Positions 47,793 through 57,471 of a stretch of 64,000 bases of DNA are shown in pieces. The position numbers were made by a program, and so were the translations under genes. This stretch comes from Chloroflexota bacterium. Its GTDB lineage: Bacteria > Chloroflexota > Chloroflexia > Chloroflexales > Herpetosiphonaceae. The stretch covers positions 1,054,001 to 1,118,000 of the forward strand of contig JAIUOC010000001.1 in NCBI GenBank assembly GCA_020161265.1. Reading direction: 5' to 3'. Positions within the stretch are counted from its first letter, which is position 1; every line of letters starts with the position of its first letter. The notes under the pieces are model-generated. The model made no database searches, was not told where the DNA came from, and saw nothing but the letters and a program-made list of their open reading frames with translations.

Positions 47793-48565
47793 GCGGGCAC
47801 TCGATAGATCGCTAAACGAGTTTGTTTGATGCGGTAAATCGGCAAGCGCTCAGCCAATTCGTTGACGCAGCGGGTGACCCCAACACACTCAGGATGCGCA
47901 TCGACCCAGGTATAATCATCCCAAACAACCACCCCACCAGGCCGCACCAATTTCAGCGCCACTTCGGTATCAGCCTTAACAAAGGGATACGAATGATCAG
48001 CATCAACCAAGACTAAATCCATTTGGCCATAATACGAGCTAAAATCGAATGGCTCTAAACCAAGCCAAAGCTGAGTGATTTTGCTGGCCTCAGGGGTATT
48101 GTGAAAATGCTGGCCTGGCGTGAAGCTTAATTCAAACTGATAGCCATTGCGCCGCAAATATTCGTTGCGGGTCTTAACATCAAGGTCAAGCGTGTAGATT
48201 TTGGTTTCAGGGCTGCTATGCTGAGCCATCATGCGCGTGGTTGCGCCCATGTAGGTGCCAAATTCAAAAATCGTTTTGGGTTGGCTAATTTGGGTCACAC
48301 CGGCTAACGATAGCAATTCGGCCAAGGGCATTTCCATCGTGTCGTCGCGTACAATCGCAGCAACTGGCACTTCGATGCTGGCTTGACGGCCTTCAGGAAA
48401 CAGCTCAGGCAGTGATCGTTGAGTTAATGTATATTCGGCGTAGCGGCCATATTGCTCGAATAGGCGTTGGCGCACAGTTTTTTGATTATTGGCAACCCGC
48501 CAAGCGATATAACGTTGCAACACTGGCTTGGGGATAAATGGCCGGACTCGGCTTTTCCACGACAT
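47789..48565 (-). CDS. SAM-dependent methyltransferase (MTase_24-like)
   Basis: 258 residues. KTIFEFGTYMGATTRMMAQH is the SAM-binding motif I, and YTLDLDVKT, LVLVDADHSYPFVKADTEVALKLVRPGGVVVWDDYTW fits class I methyltransferases of the MTase_24 type found in surface-glycan clusters. Likely methylates a sugar or a glycan terminus. 17 nt downstream of the sugar kinase, overlapping the glycosyltransferase by 4 nt. Confidence 0.85.
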   Translation of the reverse strand: MSWKSRVRPFIPKPVLQRYIAWRVANNQKTVRQRLFEQYGRYAEYTLTQRSLPELFPEGRQASIEVPVAAIVRDDTMEMPLAELLSLAGVTQISQPKTIFEFGTYMGATTRMMAQHSSPETKIYTLDLDVKTRNEYLRRNGYQFELSFTPGQHFHNTPEASKITQLWLGLEPFDFSSYYGQMDLVLVDADHSYPFVKADTEVALKLVRPGGVVVWDDYTWVDAHPECVGVTRCVNELAERLPIYRIKQTRLAIYRVPA

Positions 48566-48582
48566 AGCGGTTCCTTTGATAA

Positions 48583-49560
48583 TTAATAAAGGCTGGTAAC
48601 TGCTTGCGATAATTCGGCCAGATCGACGGTAGCCGTGCCAACTTTGCCCACCACAATTCCAGCTGCCAGATTGGCCAATTGCATGGCATGCTCCAAACTA
48701 CTGCCACTGGCTAATGCCAAGGCCAAAATTGCCACAACCGTATCGCCTGCTCCAGTGACATCGTAAACGTTGCGGGCATGGGTTGGCAAAAAGACTGGGG
48801 CATGGTCGTTGCGATAGAGCGCCATGCCATCAGCGCTGCGGGTAATGATCAGCGCTGCGCCTTGCAGCAAATCCAACAATTGATCAGCAGCATGGTGCAG
48901 TTGTTCAAGCGTTTGTAGGCTTAGCCCTGTTACAACTTGGGTTTCTTGCAGATTGGGCGTAATAACGCTGGCTTGGGCATAGCGCTGATAATTGATGCCC
49001 TTGGGATCAACCACCACCGGAATGTTGTAGTGCCGTGCCTGTTGAATGACATGTTGGCAAACTCGCTCGGTCAGCACACCCTTGGCGTAATCTGAGAGAA
49101 TACAAACCTGGCAATTAGCAATCTGTTGATCAACCCAAGCGCACAGTGCTGCTTCGCTAGCTGCATCAAGCGCCGTACTGACCTCGCTATCATAGCGCAA
49201 CATCTGTTGGTTATGGGCGATGATGCGGGTTTTGAGCGTAGTTGGCCGTTGAGCACTGATTAAGCCTGTGCTATCGGCAACGCCCGCCTGTTGGAGGGCA
49301 ATTTTGAGTTGTTGGCCCGCCAAATCGTCGCCGATCACCCCGCTAAGCAGCACTTCGGCATTGAGCGCGGCAATGCTGGCGGCAACATTGCTGGCTCCGC
49401 CTGGCCGATAGCTACGCGAACGCACATTGACGATTGGCACTGGCGCTTCGGGCGAAATGCGCGTCACATCGCCCCAAATATATTCATCGAGCATGACATC
49501 GCCAACAATTAAGACCCGTTGTTGGCTTAATTTGGCTAGCGTGGCAGTTAATTCATGCAC
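48583..49560 (-). CDS. Heptose-7-phosphate kinase-like PfkB kinase (RfaE1 type)
   Basis: 325 residues. VLIVGDVMLDEYIWGDVTRISPEAPVPIV, YRPGGASNVAASIAAL, ILSDYAKGVLT and the catalytic DVTGAGDTVVA are those of the kinase domain of HldE/RfaE, which phosphorylates D-glycero-manno-heptose-7-phosphate at C1. The nucleotidyltransferase half is absent. GTG start; overlaps the upstream GT9 gene by 8 nt. A heptosyltransferase-type gene next to it supports a heptose pathway. Confidence 0.88.
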   Translation of the reverse strand: MHELTATLAKLSQQRVLIVGDVMLDEYIWGDVTRISPEAPVPIVNVRSRSYRPGGASNVAASIAALNAEVLLSGVIGDDLAGQQLKIALQQAGVADSTGLISAQRPTTLKTRIIAHNQQMLRYDSEVSTALDAASEAALCAWVDQQIANCQVCILSDYAKGVLTERVCQHVIQQARHYNIPVVVDPKGINYQRYAQASVITPNLQETQVVTGLSLQTLEQLHHAADQLLDLLQGAALIITRSADGMALYRNDHAPVFLPTHARNVYDVTGAGDTVVAILALALASGSSLEHAMQLANLAAGIVVGKVGTATVDLAELSQAVTSLY

Positions 49561-50590
49561 AATGAATCTCCAATTCGATCAATTCATGGGCTGGACGTGG
49601 CGTGATATAATCGATTTTCAATGGCTGGCCAACTAAATCTAATTGCTCTTCGACCGCCGCCAAAACCATTTCTGGCGTAATTTCCTGCATACATTGGCGC
49701 TCGATTGGGCAATTTTCCCAGAGCCAGCAGGGCGCACAACTTAATGGCGTGTACAAATTGCTATTGCAGCTATAACCCGATTGAAACGGTGCTTCACGAC
49801 CACCAAAAATAATCACCGAGCGGCAATCGACTGCCCGTGCCAAGTGCATTTGAAAGCCGACAAAGCCAATAAAGAGCTGCGCAGCCTGCAAAATTGCTGC
49901 CGATTCGCGGATGCTGGCTTTGCCACGCAGATCGATCACATGCTCAAGTTTGGGGTCGCTCGGCATACCAAGTTGCACAATCGTAAAGCGTTTGGCTAAT
50001 TGATTGACTACAACTTGCATGCGTTCGGGATACCACTCTTTGGTTGCGATTGGATAGCGTGCTGCCAAAATTGAGCTTTGCACCGCAATATAGGGCTTGG
50101 AAATAATATGTTGAGTACGTTCAGCTTCAGTTAAATGCAGATAAGGCCGCACGCCCACCGGATAATCGATTCCCAAAACCGAAGCCATATTGGTAATCAG
50201 ATGTTGCTGTGGTGGTAAATCGCGGGCTTGTTCTTTAATATGGGTCGTATAATTGAGCCGCTTGAATGGCAAGCCATGCTGTTCAATGATTTTAAAATAA
50301 TAGGGCATCACCGGAATTATTCCAGCAATGTCGGGGTTATGCGCGAATAATTCGGGATTATTAGTTTGCATCCAAAGATCGGCCTCGCCATGTTCGCGTA
50401 AGGCCCGAAAAATCGCTGTGCATAATAATTGATCGCCAAGCCCACCGCCAAACCCTAGCACTCGCCGAATCGTGGGTTTGCGTAAGTGTAAGTTTAAATG
50501 CCACCAGCGCGGCAAAAATTTGCTTTGCCAATCGTAGCGCAAGCGGCGCTGAACTCGCGCTAAAAATGAGATTTGGTTTGGATCTGCCAC
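49553..50590 (-). CDS. GT9-family (heptosyltransferase-like) glycosyltransferase
   Basis: 345 residues. RRVLGFGGGLGDQLLCTAIFRALRE is the N-terminal GT9 loop and IDLRGKASIRESAAILQAAQLFIGFVGFQMHLARAV the donor-site block of ADP-heptose:LPS heptosyltransferases. Cys-rich APCWLWENCPIERQCM is seen in many GT9 proteins. GTG start with GAGG 7 nt upstream. Works with the RfaE1-like kinase gene. Confidence 0.87.
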   Translation of the reverse strand: MADPNQISFLARVQRRLRYDWQSKFLPRWWHLNLHLRKPTIRRVLGFGGGLGDQLLCTAIFRALREHGEADLWMQTNNPELFAHNPDIAGIIPVMPYYFKIIEQHGLPFKRLNYTTHIKEQARDLPPQQHLITNMASVLGIDYPVGVRPYLHLTEAERTQHIISKPYIAVQSSILAARYPIATKEWYPERMQVVVNQLAKRFTIVQLGMPSDPKLEHVIDLRGKASIRESAAILQAAQLFIGFVGFQMHLARAVDCRSVIIFGGREAPFQSGYSCNSNLYTPLSCAPCWLWENCPIERQCMQEITPEMVLAAVEEQLDLVGQPLKIDYITPRPAHELIELEIHCA

Positions 50591-50592
50591 AA

Positions 50593-51267
50593 CTAGGCCT
50601 CAATTTTCTCGCACACCAGTTCCCACGAATAAATATCAACATCGGGGTTTTCATGAATAAATTTGGTTTGGCCTAATTCACGCAGCAAGCCTTTGACAAA
50701 CTCTAGCGAAAAATGGGCATGCTTGTGATGAGGATTATAGGGCTGGCCAGTTTTTTGGCAATGAACTCGAAAGCGTTGCTCATCGGGACAGAAAATCACC
50801 AAGCGACCACCAACTTTTAATACCCGCAACCATTCTTTTAGTGCAGCTTTGGTATCGTCGAAATCTTCGAGCAAATGCGACGAATAAATATAATCGATCA
50901 CATTATCAGCAAACCAATATAAATGATCGGCATCGCCACCCAATTGCACTGGATATTGGCCGACCGCCGTGTAGGGTTGCGGTAAATCGACCCGCACCGC
51001 CCGTGGATTAATTGGATCGCCACCAAAGCCTAAATCTAAGCCATAACCAACACAAAATGGGTCGAGTCGCGCACGGCATTTGGATGTTTCGCTGGCCCAT
51101 GCCCATTTACTGGTGCGTTTAGCCTGAATTTTGGGCAAAATAGTGCGCATTGCTGAACGAGCAGCGTTTTCGATCCCTAAGGCACGGCTAACAGTTTTTA
51201 ATGCTGGCAAAGCCCGCAGATAATTTTTCCAAACAATTTGGCGTGTGCGAGCAATATATTTAGTCAT
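50593..51267 (-). CDS. SAM-dependent methyltransferase (Methyltransf_11-like)
   Basis: 224 residues. GYGLDLGFGGDPINPRAVRVDL gives a variant motif I; IDYIYSSHLLEDFDDTKAALKEWLRVLKVGGRLVIFCPD is the motif IV-to-post-I region typical of type 11 methyltransferases. Substrate unknown, probably a glycan. The ATG giving MTKYIA overlaps the glycosyltransferase stop and has AAGGAT upstream. Confidence 0.82.
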   Translation of the reverse strand: MTKYIARTRQIVWKNYLRALPALKTVSRALGIENAARSAMRTILPKIQAKRTSKWAWASETSKCRARLDPFCVGYGLDLGFGGDPINPRAVRVDLPQPYTAVGQYPVQLGGDADHLYWFADNVIDYIYSSHLLEDFDDTKAALKEWLRVLKVGGRLVIFCPDEQRFRVHCQKTGQPYNPHHKHAHFSLEFVKGLLRELGQTKFIHENPDVDIYSWELVCEKIEA

Positions 51268-52501
51268 GGCGCGAATCCTTGTTACAGGCAGCATAGAGCG
51301 CTGCTTCAACCCGATCAATCATGGTGCTCATGCGAAACTCACGATCGACAATTTGGGTGGCTTGGTTATGGAGTTTTTGAGCTAAGTTTGGTTGGGTAAA
51401 GAGGGTTGCAATATGGGCAGCGCAGCTTGCAGCATCGTCGCGGGCAAACACCATGCCAGTTTGTTCATGCTTGATAATTTCGGTTGTGCCGCCAGTATCC
51501 GAGGCCACAACCACCAACCCCATTGCCAACGCCTCAACTACCGTAATGCTAAATGGTTCGTCCCAACGCGATGGAAAGATCAAAATATCGTGGCTGGCGT
51601 AGATGTCGGGTAGCGCTTGGCGCGGTAATTTGCCCCGCCAAGCGACACTTTGGCTGATACCAAGAGTTTCGGCGTAGCGCTGCATCTCGCTGGTATATTC
51701 GGCGGAAAGCCCAGCCCCAACAATCGAGAGCGTTGCCTGCTCAAAACCATGCTTCTGTTGCACCAAGGCAAAAGCCTCAAGCAAGGTTTCCATGCCTTTG
51801 TGGCCAGAAATTTGGCCAACGAACAATAAACGCTGGCCCATGCCAGCTGAGCGTTCACGGCGCACAAATAAATCGTAATCAACGCCCCAACGAATCACTT
51901 GAGCATTGGGCATTGGGCCGATGGGTTGGGTTTGCTTGAGCAAAAAGTCGCTAGCAAAAATTGCATTGGCATAGCTCAATGGCAAATTATTGCGAAAGCC
52001 AGTTTTGCGCCCAAGCTTCCGGCCAAGCAGTTTGCGCCCAAGCCAACGCACAGGATGGCGCGGCATATAGTGCCATGGATCGAAAATCCCAATCCGGATT
52101 GGCCAGTGATCGGAGATGAAAAAGGCTGTGCGATAACCGCGAGCTTGGAGCATACGCACTGCCGACATCGAGGCTTGGTAGAAACTCCAGACAAACACAA
52201 TATCGGGTTTTAGTTCTTCAGCAAGGTCTAAAATGCGTGGCTGATTGTGCAATTCACGTTCGTATAAACGGCGTTGGTGGGCTAAAGTGGTTTGGGCCAC
52301 GGGGTGAATATCGATCGTCAGCGAGCGCTCGATAAAGCCTTCGCGTACTTCGCGATCCACGCCGTAGGTGCTGGTTAACACTGTTACATCGTGGCCTTTG
52401 GCGCGTAAACCAGCAACCACATCGCCACAACCAACCTCGTAGCCACCGATATAGTGCGGTGGAAATAAGCTGGTCAACACCAGAATCTTTAATGGTTGCA
52501 T
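51260..52501 (-). CDS. Family 4 glycosyltransferase
   Basis: 413 residues, GT-B fold. Begins ILVLTSLFPPHYIGGYEVGCGDVVAGLRAKGHDVTVLTS; the donor site has LLFVGQISGHKGMETLLEAFALV, and FPSRWDEPFSITVVEALAMG with the Glu motif. Overlaps the ATPase gene upstream by 1 nt, so translation is coupled. Confidence 0.9.
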   Translation of the reverse strand: MQPLKILVLTSLFPPHYIGGYEVGCGDVVAGLRAKGHDVTVLTSTYGVDREVREGFIERSLTIDIHPVAQTTLAHQRRLYERELHNQPRILDLAEELKPDIVFVWSFYQASMSAVRMLQARGYRTAFFISDHWPIRIGIFDPWHYMPRHPVRWLGRKLLGRKLGRKTGFRNNLPLSYANAIFASDFLLKQTQPIGPMPNAQVIRWGVDYDLFVRRERSAGMGQRLLFVGQISGHKGMETLLEAFALVQQKHGFEQATLSIVGAGLSAEYTSEMQRYAETLGISQSVAWRGKLPRQALPDIYASHDILIFPSRWDEPFSITVVEALAMGLVVVASDTGGTTEIIKHEQTGMVFARDDAASCAAHIATLFTQPNLAQKLHNQATQIVDREFRMSTMIDRVEAALYAACNKDSRHD

Positions 52502-53784
52502 TAATCGCGATCCTCTTGGGCCGTCTCAGGCCATTGCCATTGCCCGCCAAGCCGTACATTACCGGCATAATCCAAGCGGCTCATTGAGGCGGGTGTGGTC
52601 GGGCCAGGCAAAATTTCGACCTGAGCACACCCAGGCAGGTAATCCAAGGCACTACCATCGCCCGAACGCACCCCAACATCAAGCAAATAAATGCCAGGTT
52701 GCAAGTTGAGCGTATCGAGGGTACTGGTGAGTTGGCCGTGTTGGCCGCGCTTAATAAGGTAGCGTGGTGCATTCAAATCGCTATCGACCGTCATCAGGCG
52801 CGTGCCTTCGAGCGAGGAGAACCCATAGCCAAACGACACACCATAGACATCGGCATAGGCTTCGTAGTTGAAACTTACGTTGAGCGTCTCGCCATGCAAA
52901 ATTGGCTCGCCATGATTAAAGGTTAGGTCATTAATCTTAAAGCGTTTGCCATAATCATAATGACGAGTTGCCTCGCGCAAATCGACGCGTGAGCTACTCG
53001 AAGTGACGGTTTGCATCAAATATTCGTTGACAATCGCTGCCGAAGGGCCATCTTTGAGCACAGTGCCTTGGTTGAGCCAAACCACCCGTTGACACAAGCT
53101 GCGAATTGCCGCCATATTGTGGCTGACAAACAGCACAGTTCGGCCATTTTGGGCAACTTCGCCCATTTTGCCCAAGCACTTTTTTTGAAACTGCGCATCG
53201 CCAACCGCCAGAACCTCATCGACAATCAGAATTTCAGGCTCAAGGTGGGCCGCCACCGCAAAGGCTAAGCGTAAATACATGCCGCTGGAATAATGTTTAA
53301 CCATGGTGTCGATAAATTGCTCGACCTCAGCAAAGGCCACAATTTCATCGAACTTGCGGTTAATTTCGGCGCGGCTCATGCCCAGAATCGCTCCGTTGAG
53401 GTACATATTTTCGCGGCCTGTCAGGTCGGGATGGAAACCCGTACCAACTTCAAGCAGCGTCCCAACCCGCCCACGAATCAAGGCCGAACCAGTGGTTGGC
53501 TCGGTAATTCGCGAAAGCACTTTCAATAAGGTACTTTTGCCAGCGCCGTTGTGGCCGATAATCCCAACGACTTCGCCCTGCTTAACATCGAATGAAACAT
53601 CACGCAGCGCCCAAAATTCCTTAGTGGCGGCTTGGCTGCCTTGACCACGCATGGCCGAACGCAAGCGGCGGGCCGGCGCTAACATCATATCGGACACTGT
53701 TTCGCGAAAGGTTTTTTGAAATGCATTCGCCCCAATGCGAAATTGCTTACTTAAATGCTCAACCTGAATCGCAATCTCGCTCAT
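52501..53784 (-). CDS. Wzt-like polysaccharide export ATPase with C-terminal sugar-binding domain
   Basis: 427 residues. ATPase: Walker A GHNGAGKST (about 77), signature HYSSGMYLRLAFA, Walker B ILIVDEVLAVGD, H-loop VSHNMAAI. The part after about residue 255 is a beta-sandwich (INDLTFNHGEPILHGETLNVSFNYEAY...LNLQPGIYLLDVGV) like the Wzt C-terminal domain that reads the polysaccharide terminus. Pairs with the permease gene 2 nt upstream. Confidence 0.92.
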   Translation of the reverse strand: MSEIAIQVEHLSKQFRIGANAFQKTFRETVSDMMLAPARRLRSAMRGQGSQAATKEFWALRDVSFDVKQGEVVGIIGHNGAGKSTLLKVLSRITEPTTGSALIRGRVGTLLEVGTGFHPDLTGRENMYLNGAILGMSRAEINRKFDEIVAFAEVEQFIDTMVKHYSSGMYLRLAFAVAAHLEPEILIVDEVLAVGDAQFQKKCLGKMGEVAQNGRTVLFVSHNMAAIRSLCQRVVWLNQGTVLKDGPSAAIVNEYLMQTVTSSSSRVDLREATRHYDYGKRFKINDLTFNHGEPILHGETLNVSFNYEAYADVYGVSFGYGFSSLEGTRLMTVDSDLNAPRYLIKRGQHGQLTSTLDTLNLQPGIYLLDVGVRSGDGSALDYLPGCAQVEILPGPTTPASMSRLDYAGNVRLGGQWQWPETAQEDRD

Positions 53785-53786
53785 TG

Positions 53787-54635
53787 TTACACCATATCTG
53801 CAAATTGTTTTTCAATTCGGCGGAAGTATAAAGCTCCGGTGAACAGCAGGAATAGGGCAATGCCCACCGATGGCAGCATGCTTGACCAACTGATTTGGCC
53901 TGTGCCCAGCAACGACCAACGAAAGCCATCAATTACGCCAGCCATTGGATTCAAGCCATAGAGCCAGCGCCATTCTTGAGGAATCAAGCTACTGGAGTAG
54001 GCCACCGGGCTACCATATTGCCAAAGCTGGGCCATAAACGGAATGACATAGCGAATATCGCGAAACTGCACATTTAATGCCGCTAGCCATAAACTCACAC
54101 CTAAACCAGTGATCAGCACCAGCATAATGAATAATGGCAGCGCCAATATACGGAGGCTTGGCGTGATGCCAAACCATAGCAGCATGCCAAACATCACGAC
54201 AAAGGCAATCGCAAAATCGACCAAGCCACCAAGCACGGTTGAAATTGGCACAGTTAAGCGGGGAAAATAGACTTTTTTGATTAAGTTGGCGTTACCAACC
54301 AAGCTATTTGAGCCTTGGCTGAGTGCGTTGGCAAACAGCGCCCATGGCACGAGCGCCGTAATCGAAAAAGCTTCGTAGGCAATGCCATCGGAAGGCAATT
54401 TGGCCAACCTGCCAAAAATCAGCGTAAAGACAATCATCGAAAAAACTGGTTGGATGATGGCCCAAGCTGCGCCCAGCACCGTCTGTTTGTAGCGAACTTT
54501 AACATCGCGCCAAATCAGAAAAAACAGTAATTCACGGTAGGCCCAGAGTTCGCGTAATTGCAGCGAAACCCAGCCTTTGGATGGTTCTATCCGCGTGATG
54601 GGGGTTGTTTGTAACGTCGTGGAGGCTCTTTGCAC
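53787..54635 (-). CDS. ABC-2 polysaccharide export permease (Wzm-like)
   Basis: About 282 residues and six helices. LRELWAYRELLFFLIWRDVKVRYKQTVLGAAWAIIQPVFSMIVFTLIFG is the typical opening. The frame opens with a TTG at 54653, but a GTG at 54635 has GGTGAG 6 nt upstream and is preferred. First gene of an eight-gene operon whose genes mostly overlap or are separated by 2 nt, down to 46647. Confidence 0.9.
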   Translation of the reverse strand: MQRASTTLQTTPITRIEPSKGWVSLQLRELWAYRELLFFLIWRDVKVRYKQTVLGAAWAIIQPVFSMIVFTLIFGRLAKLPSDGIAYEAFSITALVPWALFANALSQGSNSLVGNANLIKKVYFPRLTVPISTVLGGLVDFAIAFVVMFGMLLWFGITPSLRILALPLFIMLVLITGLGVSLWLAALNVQFRDIRYVIPFMAQLWQYGSPVAYSSSLIPQEWRWLYGLNPMAGVIDGFRWSLLGTGQISWSSMLPSVGIALFLLFTGALYFRRIEKQFADMV

Positions 54636-54689
54636 TGTTTTCTCACCACACAATGTTTGTTAACAGACCAAGCCATTATAGCATATTGG

Positions 54690-54952
54690 GTTTTGATTGA
54701 CGAAGTGCACGAAGACCACAAAGGCCGAAACCACGAAGAGCGCGAAGAACGTGAAGACGAGGCTATAGACATTTGGCTATAGGCAATGGCAATCATTGTA
54801 ATCCTACAAACGTTCCGATAGCCCAAAGCCACTAGCCTATAACCTTATTCGCTCTGCGCCTCTGCGTTAAAAAAGATCGAGCTATTGCTAGCCCGATCCC
54901 CAATTCCTATGTTCTATGTTCTTTGCTCTATGTTCTTTGCTCTATGTTCTGA
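54690..54952. repeat. Intergenic repeat block
   Basis: CGAAG repeats (54700-54760), 'ggctatagacatttggctatagg' and inverted 'gatagcccaaagccactagcctataacc' (54763-54846), 'gctctgcgcctctgcgtta' (54851-54869), a GATCGAGCTA/TAGCCCGATC hairpin (54875-54898), and 'ctatgttctttgctctatgttc' (54912-54950). No gene. Confidence 0.6.
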
Positions 54953-56638
54953 TTAATGAAACGCCGCCATGCCAGCTGAACCAGCTTCACCAGTTTGTTC
55001 GATTTGGGCCTCAGCTTTTTTGCGGCCACCACGCAACTCGATTTCTTTGAGGAAGAAGACTACCACAAAGCCCAAAAGTGTAATGCCAAAGCTGAAGATA
55101 AACACATGGTGAATGCCATCAACCAAGCCATATTTGACCGCGCCCAACAAGGTGTTATAAAGCGCTTCGCCTTGTTGGCCACCTTGGGCAAACTGGGCTT
55201 GAATTAGCGATTGGGTTTCGGGTGAAAGCAAAATTTGCGGGTTATTGAAGGCTGCTAAGCTTTCGGCTGGCACATTTTGGGCAACTTCGGTTGGAATTGC
55301 CGCTTTGAAAGCTGGCAAATAGGCCGAATTCATTACCGAACCCATCGCCGCCAAAGCAATTGTGCTGCCAATTGAGCGGAAGAAGGTCAAGGCTGAGGTT
55401 GCCTGACCAATTTTGTTGGGCAAGGCATTTTGGGTAATCAAGGTATACAACGACATCCCCGCGCCCATGCCCAAACCCAGCACCACCATATCAATCGCCA
55501 CGTTGGTATTGGTCGAATTGATATCGAGTTGCAGCAGCAAGAAGCCACCTAACACGCTAATCGCCATCCCCACAATTGCGATAATTTTGTATTTACCAGT
55601 TGCCGCCACAATTTGGCCTGCTACCACGCTACAAATAATCGCAGTTAGCATCAACGGGGTCATAATCAGGCCGCTATTGGTAATCGAGGTGCCAATTACG
55701 CCTTGCACAAACAAAGGCAAGAAGAAAATATTGCCAAACAGCGCCATATTCGAGATGATCGTGATCAACACTGAGATGCGGAAAATGCTATTTTTGAACA
55801 GGCTTGGCTCGATAATTGGCTGGCCATTGTTGCGTTCAAGCCATGCCTCAAAGGCAATGAATGCACCCAAAAATACAATCGAAAGCCCAAACATGCTCAA
55901 AACTTGAGTTGAAAGCCAAGCGTATTGTGAACCAGCCCAAGTAAAGCCCAGCAACAGCGGCACTGTGCCAGCAACCAACAAGATCGAGCCGATATAGTCG
56001 ATTTTGACCCGTTGGGCTTTGCGGCCAAGGGTTGGCATCAAAAACACCAAAGTCAAGAGCGCGATAATGCCCAACGGCAAATTAACGTAGAAAATCCAGC
56101 GCCATGAAACGTGTTCAGTCAACCAGCCACCAGCAGTTGGCCCAAGGATGGCCGAAATCCCAAAAACCCCACCAGTGATGCCTTGCCAGCGAGCGCGTTC
56201 GCGCGGCGTGAACAAATCGCCAACAATCGCCAAGGCAATTGGCATCAAGGCGGCTGCGCCTAAGCCTTGCAAGCCACGAAAGATGATTAATTGGTTCATG
56301 CTCTGAGCCGCGCCACACAAACCTGAGCCAATTAAAAAGACAACTAAGCCAAAGATAAACAACGGCTTACGCCCGAACATATCCGAAAGCTTGCCATAAA
56401 TTGGCACCATCACGGTTGAAGCCAACAGATAGGCCGTCGTAACCCAGGTATAGCGATCAAAGCCATGCAATTCGGTGATGACTTTGGGCATCGCCGTACC
56501 CACAATTGTTTGATCAAGTGAGGCCAAAAGCATCACCAAGAGCACGCTCAGCATGGTGAGCAAAGTTTCGCGCTTGGTATAGCGTGGCTGTTCAAATTCA
56601 ACTGCTGCCGAAGCCGCTTGCTTAATTGCCGTTTCCAT
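54953..56638 (-). CDS. MFS drug-efflux transporter, DHA2 (14-helix) family
   Basis: 561 residues with about 14 hydrophobic helices. The opening LLVMLLASLDQTIVGTAMPKVITEL is motif D of EmrB/QacA-type exporters, KLSDMFGRKPLFI is motif A, and GGVFGISAILGPTAGGWLTEHVSWRWIFYVNLPLG is motif C. Proton-driven multidrug export is likely. Directly downstream (18 nt) of a TetR gene on the same strand, probably its regulator. Confidence 0.92.
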   Translation of the reverse strand: METAIKQAASAAVEFEQPRYTKRETLLTMLSVLLVMLLASLDQTIVGTAMPKVITELHGFDRYTWVTTAYLLASTVMVPIYGKLSDMFGRKPLFIFGLVVFLIGSGLCGAAQSMNQLIIFRGLQGLGAAALMPIALAIVGDLFTPRERARWQGITGGVFGISAILGPTAGGWLTEHVSWRWIFYVNLPLGIIALLTLVFLMPTLGRKAQRVKIDYIGSILLVAGTVPLLLGFTWAGSQYAWLSTQVLSMFGLSIVFLGAFIAFEAWLERNNGQPIIEPSLFKNSIFRISVLITIISNMALFGNIFFLPLFVQGVIGTSITNSGLIMTPLMLTAIICSVVAGQIVAATGKYKIIAIVGMAISVLGGFLLLQLDINSTNTNVAIDMVVLGLGMGAGMSLYTLITQNALPNKIGQATSALTFFRSIGSTIALAAMGSVMNSAYLPAFKAAIPTEVAQNVPAESLAAFNNPQILLSPETQSLIQAQFAQGGQQGEALYNTLLGAVKYGLVDGIHHVFIFSFGITLLGFVVVFFLKEIELRGGRKKAEAQIEQTGEAGSAGMAAFH

Positions 56639-56656
56639 TCCGCGCCTTTCTTAAGC

Positions 56657-57295
56657 TTACTTCCGTGAAATCCCATGGAAGAAAATTTGAATTATTTGAG
56701 GCAGCAACTCTTCAAACGCCACTGTTTGATCAGTTGTCAGATGATGGTAGTTGCGAGGAGAAAGCAAATTGAGATACATCACAATCATGACTTTGGTTGA
56801 GATTTGCGGATCAAATTCGCCCTGAGCTTTGCCTTGCTCGATAATTTCGCGTAGCAAATTGCGCACATGATCGATAATCGGCTGGGTGCGTTCATGCTTT
56901 TCAGCAAACCGCGAACGCATATCAGCACTGCCAAACACCTCGAGAAAAATCTGCATCCGACGAGCTTCGCTAGGATCGTAGGTGCGTTGCAAAATCGCTT
57001 CTAGGCGTTCGCGGGCACTGCTGGTGCTGGCTGCCACGGCTTCGATCACCTGTACAAAGTTTTGTAATTGCCGCTCCACCAGGGCAATCATCAAATCTTC
57101 TTTGCTAGGAAAGTGCAAATAGACTGTGCCTTTAGCAATGCCAACTTGGGCTGCAATATCGTCGATTGAGGTTTCGTGGTAGCCGCGCTCCAACAAAATG
57201 GTTTGGGCTGCCTCTAAAATCAGTCGAGCGCGTTCCTCGCGTTGGCGCTCTTTCAACGATCCAGCGGGCTTGGTTGGTTTCTCTAGGCTTGGCAT
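56657..57295 (-). CDS. TetR-family repressor
   Basis: 212 residues. HTH: ARLILEAAQTILLERGYHETSIDDIAAQVGIAKGTVYLHFPSKEDLM. The helical C-terminal domain resembles TetR_C regulators that bind hydrophobic drugs. The ATG giving MPSLEK has AAGGA about 8 nt upstream, while the frame extends to 57337. First gene of a pair with the MFS exporter, so it likely represses both. Confidence 0.9.
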   Translation of the reverse strand: MPSLEKPTKPAGSLKERQREERARLILEAAQTILLERGYHETSIDDIAAQVGIAKGTVYLHFPSKEDLMIALVERQLQNFVQVIEAVAASTSSARERLEAILQRTYDPSEARRMQIFLEVFGSADMRSRFAEKHERTQPIIDHVRNLLREIIEQGKAQGEFDPQISTKVMIVMYLNLLSPRNYHHLTTDQTVAFEELLPQIIQIFFHGISRK

Positions 57296-57341
57296 GCTCA
57301 ATTCCTTACGCTCAGCCATTATTTGACCATCAAACAATTTA

Positions 57342-57355
57342 TGACTGATAAGTCA
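57342..57355. promoter_or_regulatory. Candidate TetR operator
   Basis: TGACT-gata-AGTCA inverted repeat upstream of the TetR gene; a second, TTTGA-tgg-TCAAA, lies at about 57322-57334. TTGACT on the minus strand could be the -35 element, so repressor binding would cover it. Confidence 0.5.
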
Positions 57356-57471
57356 AATAATAACCCTAACACTATTCTATGTCAATTCAGTCAAAAGTCC
57401 TAGGACTTGGGGTTAAATAGTAACAGCGCCGAAGGTTGGCGCTGTCGTGGGTTAATTGGTCTTTTGGAACA

